The notes under the pieces: generated by a model
Database searches by the model: none
Seen by the model: only the letters and a program-made list of their open reading frames with translations
What the model was told of the DNA's origin: nothing
Made by a program: the position numbers and the translations under genes
DNA from: a miscellaneous Crenarchaeota group-1 archaeon SG8-32-3
GTDB taxonomy: Archaea > Thermoproteota > Bathyarchaeia > Bathyarchaeales > Bathycorpusculaceae
Length of the DNA stretch: 10,951 bases
NCBI GenBank assembly: GCA_001273335.1
Contig: LFWV01000028.1
Coordinates: forward strand, 1-10,951
Direction: 5' to 3'
Shown: positions 1-6,768 of the stretch, piece by piece
Numbering within the stretch: position 1 is the stretch's first letter
Layout: every line of letters begins with the position of its first letter

Positions 1-528
1 AGCTTTTCCAACTTCAACAGCAGAGGATAAATCCTGCATCTGAAAGCATACTGGGATAAACTTGAACTCAGAACCGTAGAGATACTGCAGGAAGGGTAGC
101 TGAACCTCGATGGAATGTTCAAAACGGTGTGCAACATCATCTATATCAACAAGGCGTGTTTCATGCACTATCTGATTGGCTATCGCGCTGTCAATTTCCA
201 CATCGCCCAGAGGTGTACGCCAAACCCCCTCATTCATCAATGCCAAAGCGCTACCGTAACCAGTGTGGTTTGGTCCCAGAATCACTGCAGTATCCGGTTT
301 ACCATCCTGCGCCAATTCATAATAAGCTTTGGCTGCCACGGCACCCGAAAACATGTAACCAGCATGAGGACAAACTAAGCCGATTATTTTCCTAGAACCT
401 GTTTTATTGACTTTCAGATTTTTATTCGGACCTAATTCTTGGAGGAAACAGTTTGCAATTTGTGTTTTTAGTGATTCGGCGTCGCTCTCGTAGAAGGCAC
501 CAGCTTGGGTTGGACGCCGAACTTTCAT
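1..528 (-). CDS. amrB: Memo-family protein (AmmeMemoRadiSam system protein B), C-terminus cut off by window edge
   Basis: The first 176 residues are visible, starting at an ATG (528) with sequence MKVRRPTQAGAFYESDAESL and running off the left edge without a stop. Motifs typical of the Memo family are seen: VCPHAGYMFSG (His55) and LGPNHTGYG (His88), which correspond to metal- or active-site-like histidines in characterised Memo proteins, and RFEHSIEVQLPFLQ around residue 145. The family folds like class III extradiol dioxygenases; its archaeal role is not settled, although it often travels with AMMECR1 and a radical SAM protein. Its start lies 5 bases after the S2 stop codon, and a GGAGGA inside the end of the S2 gene (541-546) can serve as ribosome site, so translation is probably coupled. 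S2-Memo adjacency is known from other archaea, where mevalonate kinase often follows; that gene would lie outside this window. Family assignment is firm, function is not. Confidence 0.9.
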   Translation of the reverse strand, partial: MKVRRPTQAGAFYESDAESLKTQIANCFLQELGPNKNLKVNKTGSRKIIGLVCPHAGYMFSGAVAAKAYYELAQDGKPDTAVILGPNHTGYGSALALMNEGVWRTPLGDVEIDSAIANQIVHETRLVDIDDVAHRFEHSIEVQLPFLQYLYGSEFKFIPVCFQMQDLSSAVEVGKA

Positions 529-533
529 TGACT

Positions 534-1280
534 TTAGGTGTCCTCCTCGTCTCTTGAGAGTTTGGCTTCAAAGTCTTCAATTGGCACTGCTGGATCATTG
601 TCGATTGACAGCTCGCCTCTTTCTCGCAGAATCTGTCTTGCAAGTAACCAAAAGATTACGGCTAAGGCTCTTCTGCCTTTGTTGTTTGTTGGTATTACCA
701 AATCTACTCCTGCGAACTCATTGTCAGTACTGCATAACGCAACTATCGGTATGCCAACTTTTGAGGCTTCTCTGACGGCTTGAGCGTCCGCTCTGGGGTC
801 GGATACGACTATCACCTCTGGGTCAATTCGGTTGGCATACAAGGGGTTCGATAGAAGCCCCGGAATGAAACGACCTATAATTGATATAGCGCCTGTTAAC
901 GCAGAAAATTTCTTAACTGGTTCGTGAGCGTAAAGTCTGCTTGCTGCTATCGCTATTTTTTCGGGTTCAAACCGCGCTAAAAATTTAGCTGCAACTCTTA
1001 TACGCTCATCGGTTCTTTGAACATCAAGAACAAACAATCCGTCTGGCCTGACACGATATATAAACGGCTCCATGTCTTTGGTTTTCATTCTTGTTCCAAT
1101 GTGTATACCTGCAGACAGCATAGTGTCTCGCGGTAACAAAAGTTCATCTGTAGTTGTTTTTTCCGAAATCGGTTCAGGACTCGTTTCTGGGATTGTTTTA
1201 GGGATTACCTCTGGGGCTTCTTCCTGAGTTGTTTCAACATTATTTTTGATTGGATTTTCTTTAGATTGATCTTCTGCCAT
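534..1280 (-). CDS. rpsB: 30S ribosomal protein S2 (uS2) with a Pro/Glu/Thr-rich N-terminal extension
   Basis: A 248-residue uS2-family protein of the small ribosomal subunit. The conserved core begins near residue 47 and contains LSAGIHIGTRMKTKDMEPFI (55-74), the segment RPDGLFVLDVQRTDERI (78-94), the IGRFIPGLLSNP element (135-146), PEVIVVSDPRADAQAVREA (154-172), GIPIVALCSTDN (176-187) and the C-terminal PTNNKGRRALAVIFWLLARQ. Archaeal S2 proteins are usually near 200 residues, so the first 45 residues, rich in Pro, Glu, Thr and Ser (for example IPKTIPETSPEPISEK), are an extra acidic, probably disordered tail. The ATG at 1280 is well supported by AAGGAGA, which overlaps the enolase stop codon 13 bases upstream; an internal start at Met54 would cut into the core and has no comparable support. 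The gene sits in the middle of the eno-rpsB-Memo operon. Confidence 0.96.
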   Translation of the reverse strand: MAEDQSKENPIKNNVETTQEEAPEVIPKTIPETSPEPISEKTTTDELLLPRDTMLSAGIHIGTRMKTKDMEPFIYRVRPDGLFVLDVQRTDERIRVAAKFLARFEPEKIAIAASRLYAHEPVKKFSALTGAISIIGRFIPGLLSNPLYANRIDPEVIVVSDPRADAQAVREASKVGIPIVALCSTDNEFAGVDLVIPTNNKGRRALAVIFWLLARQILRERGELSIDNDPAVPIEDFEAKLSRDEEDT

Positions 1281-1293
1281 TTCGCTTTTCTCC

Positions 1294-2544
1294 TTATATG
1301 TTTAAATCAGCCATTTTGGCTCTGTTTCCTAAGAAATGTTCGATTCTCACTAACTCGTTTATTTTTGCTATTCGCGCTCCCTCGACAATCCCTGTCTTTA
1401 TTATTGGGCATTTATATGCCACTGCCAGTTGGGCTATGTGCCAGTCGCATGTGTCGCCTGAACGGTGTGACATTACTGTTGTGTATCCGTGGCTCTGCGC
1501 GTTTCCGATTGTTTCCGAAGCGTCTGTTAGCGTGCCGATCTGGTTGACCTTGATTATAATGGAATTCGCTGCATTAAGCTTTATTCCATAGTTTAATCGT
1601 TCATTATTGGTTGTGAAAAGGTCGTCGCCGCAAATCAAGCATTTTTTAGTTTTTTTAGTGAGTTCACTAAAGCTTTCAAAATCTTCTTCGTCGAAAGCGT
1701 CTTCAACATAAACAAGATGATACTTCTCAATAAGGTTTAAAAGGAATTCTAAATGTGCACCGGTATCCATCTTTTTGTTGTCACGCTGGTAAACATATTT
1801 CTTCTCTTTTGCGTTCCACATTGAGGCTGCAGCAACATCGACGCCGAAACCGCACTCAAAATCGAGTTCGTTAGCTACTTCTTCGCAGGCTTTAGCTATG
1901 ATCTCGAATGCATCCAAGTTTCCTATGTTTGCAATCCATGCGCCTTCAGAGCTTTTTCCACCGCTGAACAGTTTATCCTTCTTCTTCAGAAGTTCGCCTA
2001 TTCTCTTGTGGATTTGAGCGTTTGCCGTCGCAGCTTCTAAAAACGTTTCTGCCCCGTGAGGAAGCGCCAAGAACTCTTGAATGTCAGGGGCTTTGCCGCG
2101 CGTGTGTTGTCCTCCGCTTATAGTGTTCCCAAGCGGATAAGGAAGGGTGTTAGCGGTGTTTCCACCTAGAAATTGGAATAGAAGAAGATTGTGAGAGTTC
2201 GCCGCGGCTTCTGCGTTAGCTATTGAAACAGCGAAAGCTGTGTTTCCCCCTATAACTTTGAAGTTTGTGGTGCCATCAATCTCGTGGAGGATGTTGTCGA
2301 TTTCTTCTTGGAAATCAGCGTTCAAGCCAGCAAGTTCAGGCGCTACCAAATCATCAATTGCCTTCAGTGCTTGGTCTACGCCTCCCTGTGGGTAATATGC
2401 TACTTCGGCTTTGCCTCTGCTTTTCCCGGCTGGAGCAGAAGCTCTTCCGAAGCCAGAAGTTGTAATAACGTCAACCTCTATTGTTTCTTCTCCTCGGTTG
2501 TTGAAGATTTTTCTTGCGATTAGGTCTTCAATTATTGACGACAC
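1294..2544 (-). CDS. eno: Enolase (phosphopyruvate hydratase), divergent archaeal form
   Basis: A 416-residue enolase, interconverting 2-phosphoglycerate and phosphoenolpyruvate in cytoplasmic glycolysis and gluconeogenesis. The N-terminal lid domain (about 1-130) is followed by the TIM-barrel domain. By motif alignment the catalytic set is complete: His147 in GGQH, Glu157 in IQEF, Glu200, magnesium ligands Asp236 (GVDVAAAS), Glu281 (VYVEDAF) and Asp307 (CGDDLF), Lys332 (IIKVNQIGTLTDA), His360 (MSHRSGDT) and Lys383 (IIKTG). Several usually invariant surroundings differ: NNRGEETIEV instead of DSRGNPTVEV, PAGKSRG instead of PSGASTG, HRSGDTCD instead of HRSGETED, and VEGAR where RSER is usual. 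The start is a GTG (2544) with a modest GAGG about ten bases upstream; the protein start MSSIIEDLIARKI matches the family's usual beginning. It is the first gene of the operon, 13 bases ahead of rpsB. Confidence 0.95.
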   Translation of the reverse strand: MSSIIEDLIARKIFNNRGEETIEVDVITTSGFGRASAPAGKSRGKAEVAYYPQGGVDQALKAIDDLVAPELAGLNADFQEEIDNILHEIDGTTNFKVIGGNTAFAVSIANAEAAANSHNLLLFQFLGGNTANTLPYPLGNTISGGQHTRGKAPDIQEFLALPHGAETFLEAATANAQIHKRIGELLKKKDKLFSGGKSSEGAWIANIGNLDAFEIIAKACEEVANELDFECGFGVDVAAASMWNAKEKKYVYQRDNKKMDTGAHLEFLLNLIEKYHLVYVEDAFDEEDFESFSELTKKTKKCLICGDDLFTTNNERLNYGIKLNAANSIIIKVNQIGTLTDASETIGNAQSHGYTTVMSHRSGDTCDWHIAQLAVAYKCPIIKTGIVEGARIAKINELVRIEHFLGNRAKMADLNI

Positions 2545-2561
2545 GCTTTCAGCCTCAAGGG

Positions 2562-2609
2562 CTATAACTCTTCGTTAGCTCTTATTTTATCTTTCGGCTT
2601 CATTGGCAT
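2562..2609 (-). other. Possible short leader reading frame upstream of enolase (15 codons)
   Basis: In the enolase leader, between the inferred transcription start near 2630 and the GTG start, the frame MPMKPKDKIRANEEL followed by TAG is open. It ends 17 bases before the enolase start. No Shine-Dalgarno sequence precedes either ATG (2609 or 2603), so translation is doubtful. It may be a chance frame; it is listed because the leader is otherwise empty. Confidence 0.15.
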
Positions 2610-2650
2610 GGTTGATTGGGGCAACTTGCTCGGTGCGACTATTGCCTCCG

Positions 2651-2660
2651 CTATTTAAGG
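2651..2660 (-). promoter_or_regulatory. TATA box for the eno-rpsB-Memo operon
   Basis: On the minus strand the sequence CCTTAAATAG resembles an archaeal TATA box. A start site about 25 bases downstream would fall near 2630, giving a leader of roughly 85 bases before the enolase GTG. The box is bracketed by a short inverted repeat, CTCC and GGAG separated by nine bases, which may be fortuitous. It is the best TATA match on this strand in the 278-base divergent gap with the NMN adenylyltransferase gene. Confidence 0.5.
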
Positions 2661-2755
2661 AGAGTTTCAGTTGAGAAGCCGCGTTCAGTGTCAGCGTGTT
2701 AATGTGGTTTGGTTATCATAGTCTTTGTGTTTTTCGATGTTTTTGCGGCGGGCTG

Positions 2756-2784
2756 TTTTATTCTGGAATCGCAAATGATAAAAG
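2756..2784 (+). promoter_or_regulatory. Tentative promoter region of the NMN adenylyltransferase gene
   Basis: Two A/T-rich candidates lie on the plus strand ahead of the gene: TTTTATT (2756-2762), which would give a start site near 2784, and ATGATAAAAG (2774-2783), which would give one near 2804. Neither is a strong TATA box and no clear BRE is visible, so the exact element is not decided. Confidence 0.25.
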
Positions 2785-2822
2785 CAGGGTGTGTTCAACC
2801 TCAAAGACAGAAGTGGTAGTTC

Positions 2823-3347
2823 ATGGCTAACCGTGGGCTTTATGTTGGAAGATTTCAGCCTTTTCACTCGGGTCACCTTGAAGCTATACAGGATATTTTA
2901 AAGGAAGTTGAGGAGCTCGTCGTCGTCATCGGTAGTGCCCAGTACAGTCACAACATCAAAGACCCTTTCACGGCAGGCGAAAGGCTGGTTATGATCCGCA
3001 GGGCTCTGAAGGAAGCGGGTGTAGACTCCTCACGGCTTTGGGTTGTTCCCGTTCCAGACGTGCATCTGCACATGCTGTGGGTTTCCGCACTGGAAGGCTA
3101 CACGCCTCATTTTGATATTGTCTACTCTAATGAACCGTTGACGAGGAGGCTTTTCATGGAAGCGGGATACAAAGTTAAGAATATACCGTTCTTCCAAAGA
3201 AAAGTGTACACGTCAACTCTTGTCCGAGAAAAAATGCTTGCAGGAGAAAACTGGACAAAACTTGTTCCCAAAAGCGTCGCTGACTTCATAAACGATATAG
3301 ACGGAGTAAATAGGCTTCGAGATTTAGCGAAAACAGATAAAATCTAA
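2823..3347 (+). CDS. nadM: Nicotinamide-nucleotide adenylyltransferase (archaeal type)
   Basis: A 174-residue archaeal NMN adenylyltransferase, which joins NMN and ATP to form NAD and pyrophosphate, the central step of NAD synthesis and salvage. The nucleotidyltransferase signature GRFQPFHSGH (9-18) contains the HxGH motif (His15, His18). It is followed by VVVIGSAQYSHNIKDPFTAG (33-52), typical of the archaeal subgroup, and the second signature YTSTLVREKM (129-138), equivalent to the ISxTxxR motif that binds the ATP phosphates. Length and the C-terminal W-x-x-LVP-x-x-V pattern fit the family. The ATG start at 2823 places the first strand at the usual distance from the N-terminus; only a weak GGTAG precedes it. 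It is transcribed alone, divergent from enolase and convergent with the 3' end of the long minus-strand operon. Confidence 0.95.
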   Translation: MANRGLYVGRFQPFHSGHLEAIQDILKEVEELVVVIGSAQYSHNIKDPFTAGERLVMIRRALKEAGVDSSRLWVVPVPDVHLHMLWVSALEGYTPHFDIVYSNEPLTRRLFMEAGYKVKNIPFFQRKVYTSTLVREKMLAGENWTKLVPKSVADFINDIDGVNRLRDLAKTDKI

Positions 3348-3367
3348 CTGCGAACCAGATTAGCCGC

Positions 3368-3384
3368 CACAAAGCGACTTTGTG
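3368..3384. terminator. Perfect hairpin between convergent gene ends, possible bidirectional terminator
   Basis: CACAAAG-CGA-CTTTGTG forms a 7-bp stem with a 3-base loop, 20 bases past the NMN adenylyltransferase stop and 22 bases past the end of the interrupted minus-strand frame. Its position between two convergent transcription units suits a bidirectional 3'-end structure. No run of T follows on either strand, and archaeal terminators normally depend on T tracts, so it might instead be an mRNA 3'-end stabiliser or chance. Confidence 0.35.
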
Positions 3385-3406
3385 CGAATCGACTTATCAT
3401 CTATAG

Positions 3407-3643
3407 TTATTGGACTGTTGTTTCTGAGGTTTGTTGGCAAAGGCGCCACGCCAGAAGGTATGTCGCGACCAAAATGAATACCGCAGGCATGAATAGTAAT
3501 GCGACCGCGCTTGATAATAAGGCAAGGAGATTATTTGACAAATGCGCTGCAACTGCAATCAGCAAACCTACACTAAGAAAGAACAGGTTTTACTTAATGT
3601 CTGGTTTGTGAACAGGTATTGTAGCGTTTTTCTCGGTTTCCAT
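3407..3643 (-). pseudogene. Small two-helix membrane protein gene interrupted by an in-frame TAA
   Basis: A good ribosome site (AGAAGGA, ending 7 bases before the ATG at 3643) starts METEKNATIPVHKPDIK. A TAA at 3590-3592 (codon 18) then stops the frame. The same frame stays open for 60 more codons: it begins NLFFLSVGLLIAVAAHL, continues through LLALLSSAVALLFMPAVF and ILVATYLLAWRL, ends CQQTSETTVQ and stops at 3407. The second part predicts two hydrophobic helices with a short loop and a polar tail, which is what a real small membrane protein of about 78 residues would look like. One base change (for example AAA to TAA) would explain the break. Alternatives are translation from a TTG codon near 3556, which has no proper ribosome site, a sequencing error, or readthrough. 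It lies 67 bases after truD on the same strand and could be the operon's last gene. I recognise no family. Confidence 0.6.
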
Positions 3644-3710
3644 CAAAAATCCTTCTACAATATTTTTCCGTTTTCTCACTTATCAGCGTTGCCGCACAGG
3701 AATGCCGAGG

Positions 3711-5087
3711 CTAAAATCCAGCTTTTATCGGGTTTTCAGGTTTCATTATCTCCCTAAGAAGCACCGTTGCGTAAGAACCACGCAACAACATGAAACTCAA
3801 TTCAGCATGACACATATTTTGGTTCTGGACAACAGTCGAGACATTGTTCAACTCAAAGTCTTTAACGGGCGTGAGAACCGCGCGTAACCCGCCTCTTCCA
3901 CCTACCCGAGATATTTCGTTGACCCTGATTTTTTCCGTTCGGATGCCTTCTTTCTCAAGGATCTGCCACTCTATGTCCCCCATAAGACCTTGGGACGGTT
4001 TCTGCTTTACCCCAATAAGCGGTAGCGCAACTCTCATTTTCCCAGCTTTAACCCGTTCGTTGACTTTCGCAACAGCTTCCGTCGTTGCTACTTTACCCGT
4101 GTTAACCATGGGTAAACCTGAACGTTCCACATTAACCACATAATCGCCCACTTCGGCCCTGTTCAATGAGAAACCGTTTTTGATTCGTTCGCTTAAGAAG
4201 CGGTTAAACAGGTAAGACTGGTACGCTTGGACAAAAAGCGCCTGAAGCTTAACAGGCAACCGCATGAATGCGCCAACGTAGTCGTCTGGTTTATCAACCA
4301 AATGCCTGAGCATTAGCCTTTCGAAGCGGAGCTGCCAAGGAAAGGCATTTAGAGCCTGTTGGAAATCCCCTGTTGACTGCAGTTCCGCACGGGCATTTCT
4401 AGATGCTGGATGCTCGTGAACGCTGGGTCTAGCCAAAAAAATCATAGCGGCTTCTTCAAACGCTCCTTCAAGAAGGGCTTTTCCTACGAGATGCGATATT
4501 GGACGAGTGGTTCCGAAGCGTTGATGCCCAAAAAAATTCGGAACCCCACCACCCGCCTCAATCGCCTCAGCAACTTCAGCTATTAGCTTTGCAACAGTTG
4601 ACTCCGCATCTTTAATCGCTTTGACTATTATTGTGAAGTGGTTACCCAGAAGATAATATGGCGACAGTTTCTCATGGACGTACCCAACAGGGCGAATTTC
4701 CATATCCTTAATGTCGACTTCCGAGATGTCTTTCATCGAACAGCCTTCAACCGTTATGTGCTGAGCCGTAACCGCCTTAGCGTCTTTTATGCCTGCTATG
4801 TGAATTTGCCCTTGACTCAAGTCAAGCTGTTTCGCAATTGTCTTGAGAGCTATGAACGTGTCCCACTTATGCTTAACCAAAATACACAACAGATATCGTT
4901 GCTTGGACGGTGACGCCGTTAGAACCTGATGTTCAGTGGCTGTTTTGATTTCGGCTTTGGAGCCGTCAACAAGAACTTCTTCAACCCTGAAATCGTCCGC
5001 GGAATCTCTGATGACCCCGCCTATTCCCGCGGTTTCTGTGGCGTAGACTTCGATGCCTAGTAGCTTGTCAATTTCAGGAACAATCAA
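3711..5087 (-). CDS. truD: tRNA pseudouridine synthase D (TruD family)
   Basis: A 458-residue TruD-family pseudouridine synthase, which isomerises a specific uridine in tRNA (position 13 in characterised members). Visible family motifs are DDFRVEEV (31-38), AGIKDAKAVTAQ (98-109) with catalytic Asp102, LLGNHFTI (146-153), VPNFFGHQRFG (182-192) with the insertion domain following it, VQAYQSYLFNRFLSER (286-301) near the return to the catalytic fold, and RGSYATVLLREI (436-447) close to the C-terminus. The start is a TTG at 5087, giving MIVPEIDKLLGIEVYATET, the expected TruD N-terminus; AAAAGG lies upstream. The only nearby ATG (5094) is out of frame. The start is 17 bases after the pth2 stop, so both are surely on one mRNA with the genes upstream. 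Confidence 0.95.
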   Translation of the reverse strand: MIVPEIDKLLGIEVYATETAGIGGVIRDSADDFRVEEVLVDGSKAEIKTATEHQVLTASPSKQRYLLCILVKHKWDTFIALKTIAKQLDLSQGQIHIAGIKDAKAVTAQHITVEGCSMKDISEVDIKDMEIRPVGYVHEKLSPYYLLGNHFTIIVKAIKDAESTVAKLIAEVAEAIEAGGGVPNFFGHQRFGTTRPISHLVGKALLEGAFEEAAMIFLARPSVHEHPASRNARAELQSTGDFQQALNAFPWQLRFERLMLRHLVDKPDDYVGAFMRLPVKLQALFVQAYQSYLFNRFLSERIKNGFSLNRAEVGDYVVNVERSGLPMVNTGKVATTEAVAKVNERVKAGKMRVALPLIGVKQKPSQGLMGDIEWQILEKEGIRTEKIRVNEISRVGGRGGLRAVLTPVKDFELNNVSTVVQNQNMCHAELSFMLLRGSYATVLLREIMKPENPIKAGF

Positions 5088-5104
5088 GTTCCATGCGCCT
5101 TTTC

Positions 5105-5467
5105 TTATAGTAAGGAAAGATTGCCGGTTAGCCTATCAACTTTCGTTGCCGGTGCAGGACCTATCCCTAAGCAGGTAACCGTGCCCGGCGGAACCTCCGT
5201 AAGGCCCCTGTCAATAATCAATGCGTTGGGCAAATCCATGTCGTTAGCTTGCTCTTCAAGCTCCAAAAGCTCTTTCTCATCTTTGACTTTAACCGCTACT
5301 TTGCGCTGTCCCTCGAAAAGCCACGCGTCCCACCAGTCCCTATGTCGGTTATGGGCTTTCTGCGCCGCAGAAACCGCTGCGTGCCCTGCCTGAGCAGCAA
5401 TCTTGCCCTTACTAAGCTTCAAATCACTACGAAAAACGATAACTTGCTTGTACTCAAATTCACCCAT
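5105..5467 (-). CDS. pth2: Peptidyl-tRNA hydrolase, Pth2 (archaeal/eukaryotic) type
   Basis: A 120-residue Pth2 enzyme, which frees tRNA from prematurely released peptidyl-tRNA. The protein shows YKQVIVFRSDLKLSKGKIAA at its start, with the lysine-rich GKIAAQAGHAAV motif (21-32, His29). It also has KVKDEKELLELEEQA (60-74), the conserved IIDRGLTEVPPGTVTCLGIG (84-103) with Asp86, and a typical end DRLTGNLSLL. The frame stays open upstream to 5563 and would overlap the previous gene, giving 152 residues, but those extra residues do not look like the family and the usual length is about 115-120. I therefore choose the ATG at 5467; an ATG at 5485 (adding MAGQSI) is possible, with AGGGAG directly abutting it. 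The gene lies between the reductase and truD in the CDC48 operon. Confidence 0.93.
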   Translation of the reverse strand: MGEFEYKQVIVFRSDLKLSKGKIAAQAGHAAVSAAQKAHNRHRDWWDAWLFEGQRKVAVKVKDEKELLELEEQANDMDLPNALIIDRGLTEVPPGTVTCLGIGPAPATKVDRLTGNLSLL

Positions 5468-5513
5468 TATTGATTGTCCCGCCATCTCCCTAACACGTTG
5501 TTCATCTGAGATT

Positions 5514-6737
5514 TTAAGGGTTTGCTGACAGGGAAAGCTTAAGGAAATACGCCAAAGCTGCAAATATAGCAGGCTTCGTCACAAGCTTAAGAAATAGCTG
5601 TCCCTGAAAATCTATCGCATCTACACTCCCCAAAGCTTCATTCACACCCATCCTTGCTAAAAATCGTAAAACATCATCTAATTTCTCGTCAGAAAGAGAA
5701 TCGAGAAAGCGCCTAAGCCAAAGCATCACGCAAAAATCGAAACTTAACGTGTCCGTGCAGCGTTTCTGATACTTCTGCAGGAAACTTGCAGACACATCAT
5801 TTCTCCGGATTGCGTCAGCGGCAACATCCGCCGCGATTCCTGCGCATGTTAACCCTAAAACTACTCCGCCGCCTGTAGTCGGCTTCACCTGAGAAGCCAC
5901 GTCACCCACAGCCAAGAAACCGTCAGTGTAAGCCTTAGCAATTGGTCCACCCAACGTTATGGGGTGAAATGTCATGTGCGTGATTTTTGAATTGCTCAGT
6001 TGTTTTGAAGCTACAGGATGCTTCTGCATGAGCCTGTTCAGATACTCTTGGGGGTTGCCAGTGTTAGTTGCGAGCCCCAGTTTTGCAGTTCCGTTAGGTC
6101 TCGGCATGAGCCAAGCGTAAAAGCCCGGCGCGTAAGCTTTTCCCGTGAATACTTCGACTGCGTTCAAATTCACGTTTTTAACGTTTTCGATTTCTGTTTC
6201 CACGGCGTGAACTAGGCATGCGCCGTTAAGTCCTGCTAAACCTGCTTGCCTCAGAAGGCGTGAGGAGATTCCCTCAGCGTCAACCACGATTTTCGCAGTA
6301 ACTGTTTGTGTTTTTCCATCTTGTTTGACTGTTACGCCTTTTATGGTGTCGTTTTCGATTAGCAGTGATTGGACTCGCGAGTTTAGGTTGTAGTGTGCTC
6401 CAGCTTGTTCGGCTTTGTCTGCGAGGTACTTATCGAAGGCTGCACGATTGACGGAGCAAGTGACTGGGGTGGTGAGGGTGACGGAGAATGTGAAGCCTGA
6501 AGGCGCGTAGAAGTTGGCTTGAGAAAATGTATTTTCAACGATTTTGCCGGGAAGAGGATACAGCCCTAGGTTTCTTAGGCTTAGGATGCTAAGGTGTCCT
6601 GCGCAGTGTGACGGATAGCCAATTGTGTTGTGTTCTTCGAAAACTGTGACTTCTACGCCTAGTTTAGCTAGTTTCCAAGCTGTGAAGGAACCACTAGGTC
6701 CGCCTCCTATGACGATGACGTCAGACGTGTCTTTCAT
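5514..6737 (-). CDS. Geranylgeranyl reductase family flavoprotein
   Basis: A 407-residue FAD-dependent oxidoreductase of the geranylgeranyl reductase family, members of which saturate isoprenoid chains, in archaea notably those of archaeol-type lipids (digeranylgeranylglycerophospholipid reductase). The N-terminal dinucleotide fold is VIVIGGGPSGSFTAWKLAKL (7-26), ending in the acidic VFEEH. A cysteine-bearing loop YPSHCAGHLS (41-50) follows. The substrate-domain motif PGFYAWLMPRPNG (204-216) matches the family pattern PxxYxWxFP, and the FAD-binding GDVASQVKPTTGGG is at 278-291. The last 30 residues are hydrophobic and amphipathic (KPAIFAALAYFLKL), which could hold the enzyme at the membrane. 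The ATG at 6737 has no clear ribosome site and lies 31 bases after the 76-aa gene, so translation may depend on coupling. Family is certain; the exact substrate (lipid chains, a quinone tail or another isoprenoid) is not shown by sequence. Confidence 0.9.
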   Translation of the reverse strand: MKDTSDVIVIGGGPSGSFTAWKLAKLGVEVTVFEEHNTIGYPSHCAGHLSILSLRNLGLYPLPGKIVENTFSQANFYAPSGFTFSVTLTTPVTCSVNRAAFDKYLADKAEQAGAHYNLNSRVQSLLIENDTIKGVTVKQDGKTQTVTAKIVVDAEGISSRLLRQAGLAGLNGACLVHAVETEIENVKNVNLNAVEVFTGKAYAPGFYAWLMPRPNGTAKLGLATNTGNPQEYLNRLMQKHPVASKQLSNSKITHMTFHPITLGGPIAKAYTDGFLAVGDVASQVKPTTGGGVVLGLTCAGIAADVAADAIRRNDVSASFLQKYQKRCTDTLSFDFCVMLWLRRFLDSLSDEKLDDVLRFLARMGVNEALGSVDAIDFQGQLFLKLVTKPAIFAALAYFLKLSLSANP

Positions 6738-6768
6738 TAACTGTACACTGAGCAGTAGTAAGGTAGGT

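Noticed and set aside
2545..2690. Possible RNA polymerase subunit K or N gene ahead of enolase, as in other archaeal eno-rpsB clusters
   Set aside because: The translated minus strand here shows neither RpoK nor RpoN motifs, and a TATA box in this gap indicates that the operon begins with enolase.
2691..2876. Minus-strand frame of 61 codons upstream of enolase
   Set aside because: Its start lies inside the NMN adenylyltransferase gene on the opposite strand, it has no ribosome site, and its composition is unremarkable.
3542..3757. Plus-strand frame of 71 codons between the NMN adenylyltransferase and truD
   Set aside because: It overlaps the 3' end of truD and the minus-strand membrane-protein frame, which has a good ribosome site and clear helices; the plus-strand product has no recognisable pattern.
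5468..5563. N-terminal extension of Pth2 to 152 residues
   Set aside because: It would overlap the geranylgeranyl reductase gene by 50 bases and add residues unlike the family; a start at 5467 gives the standard length.
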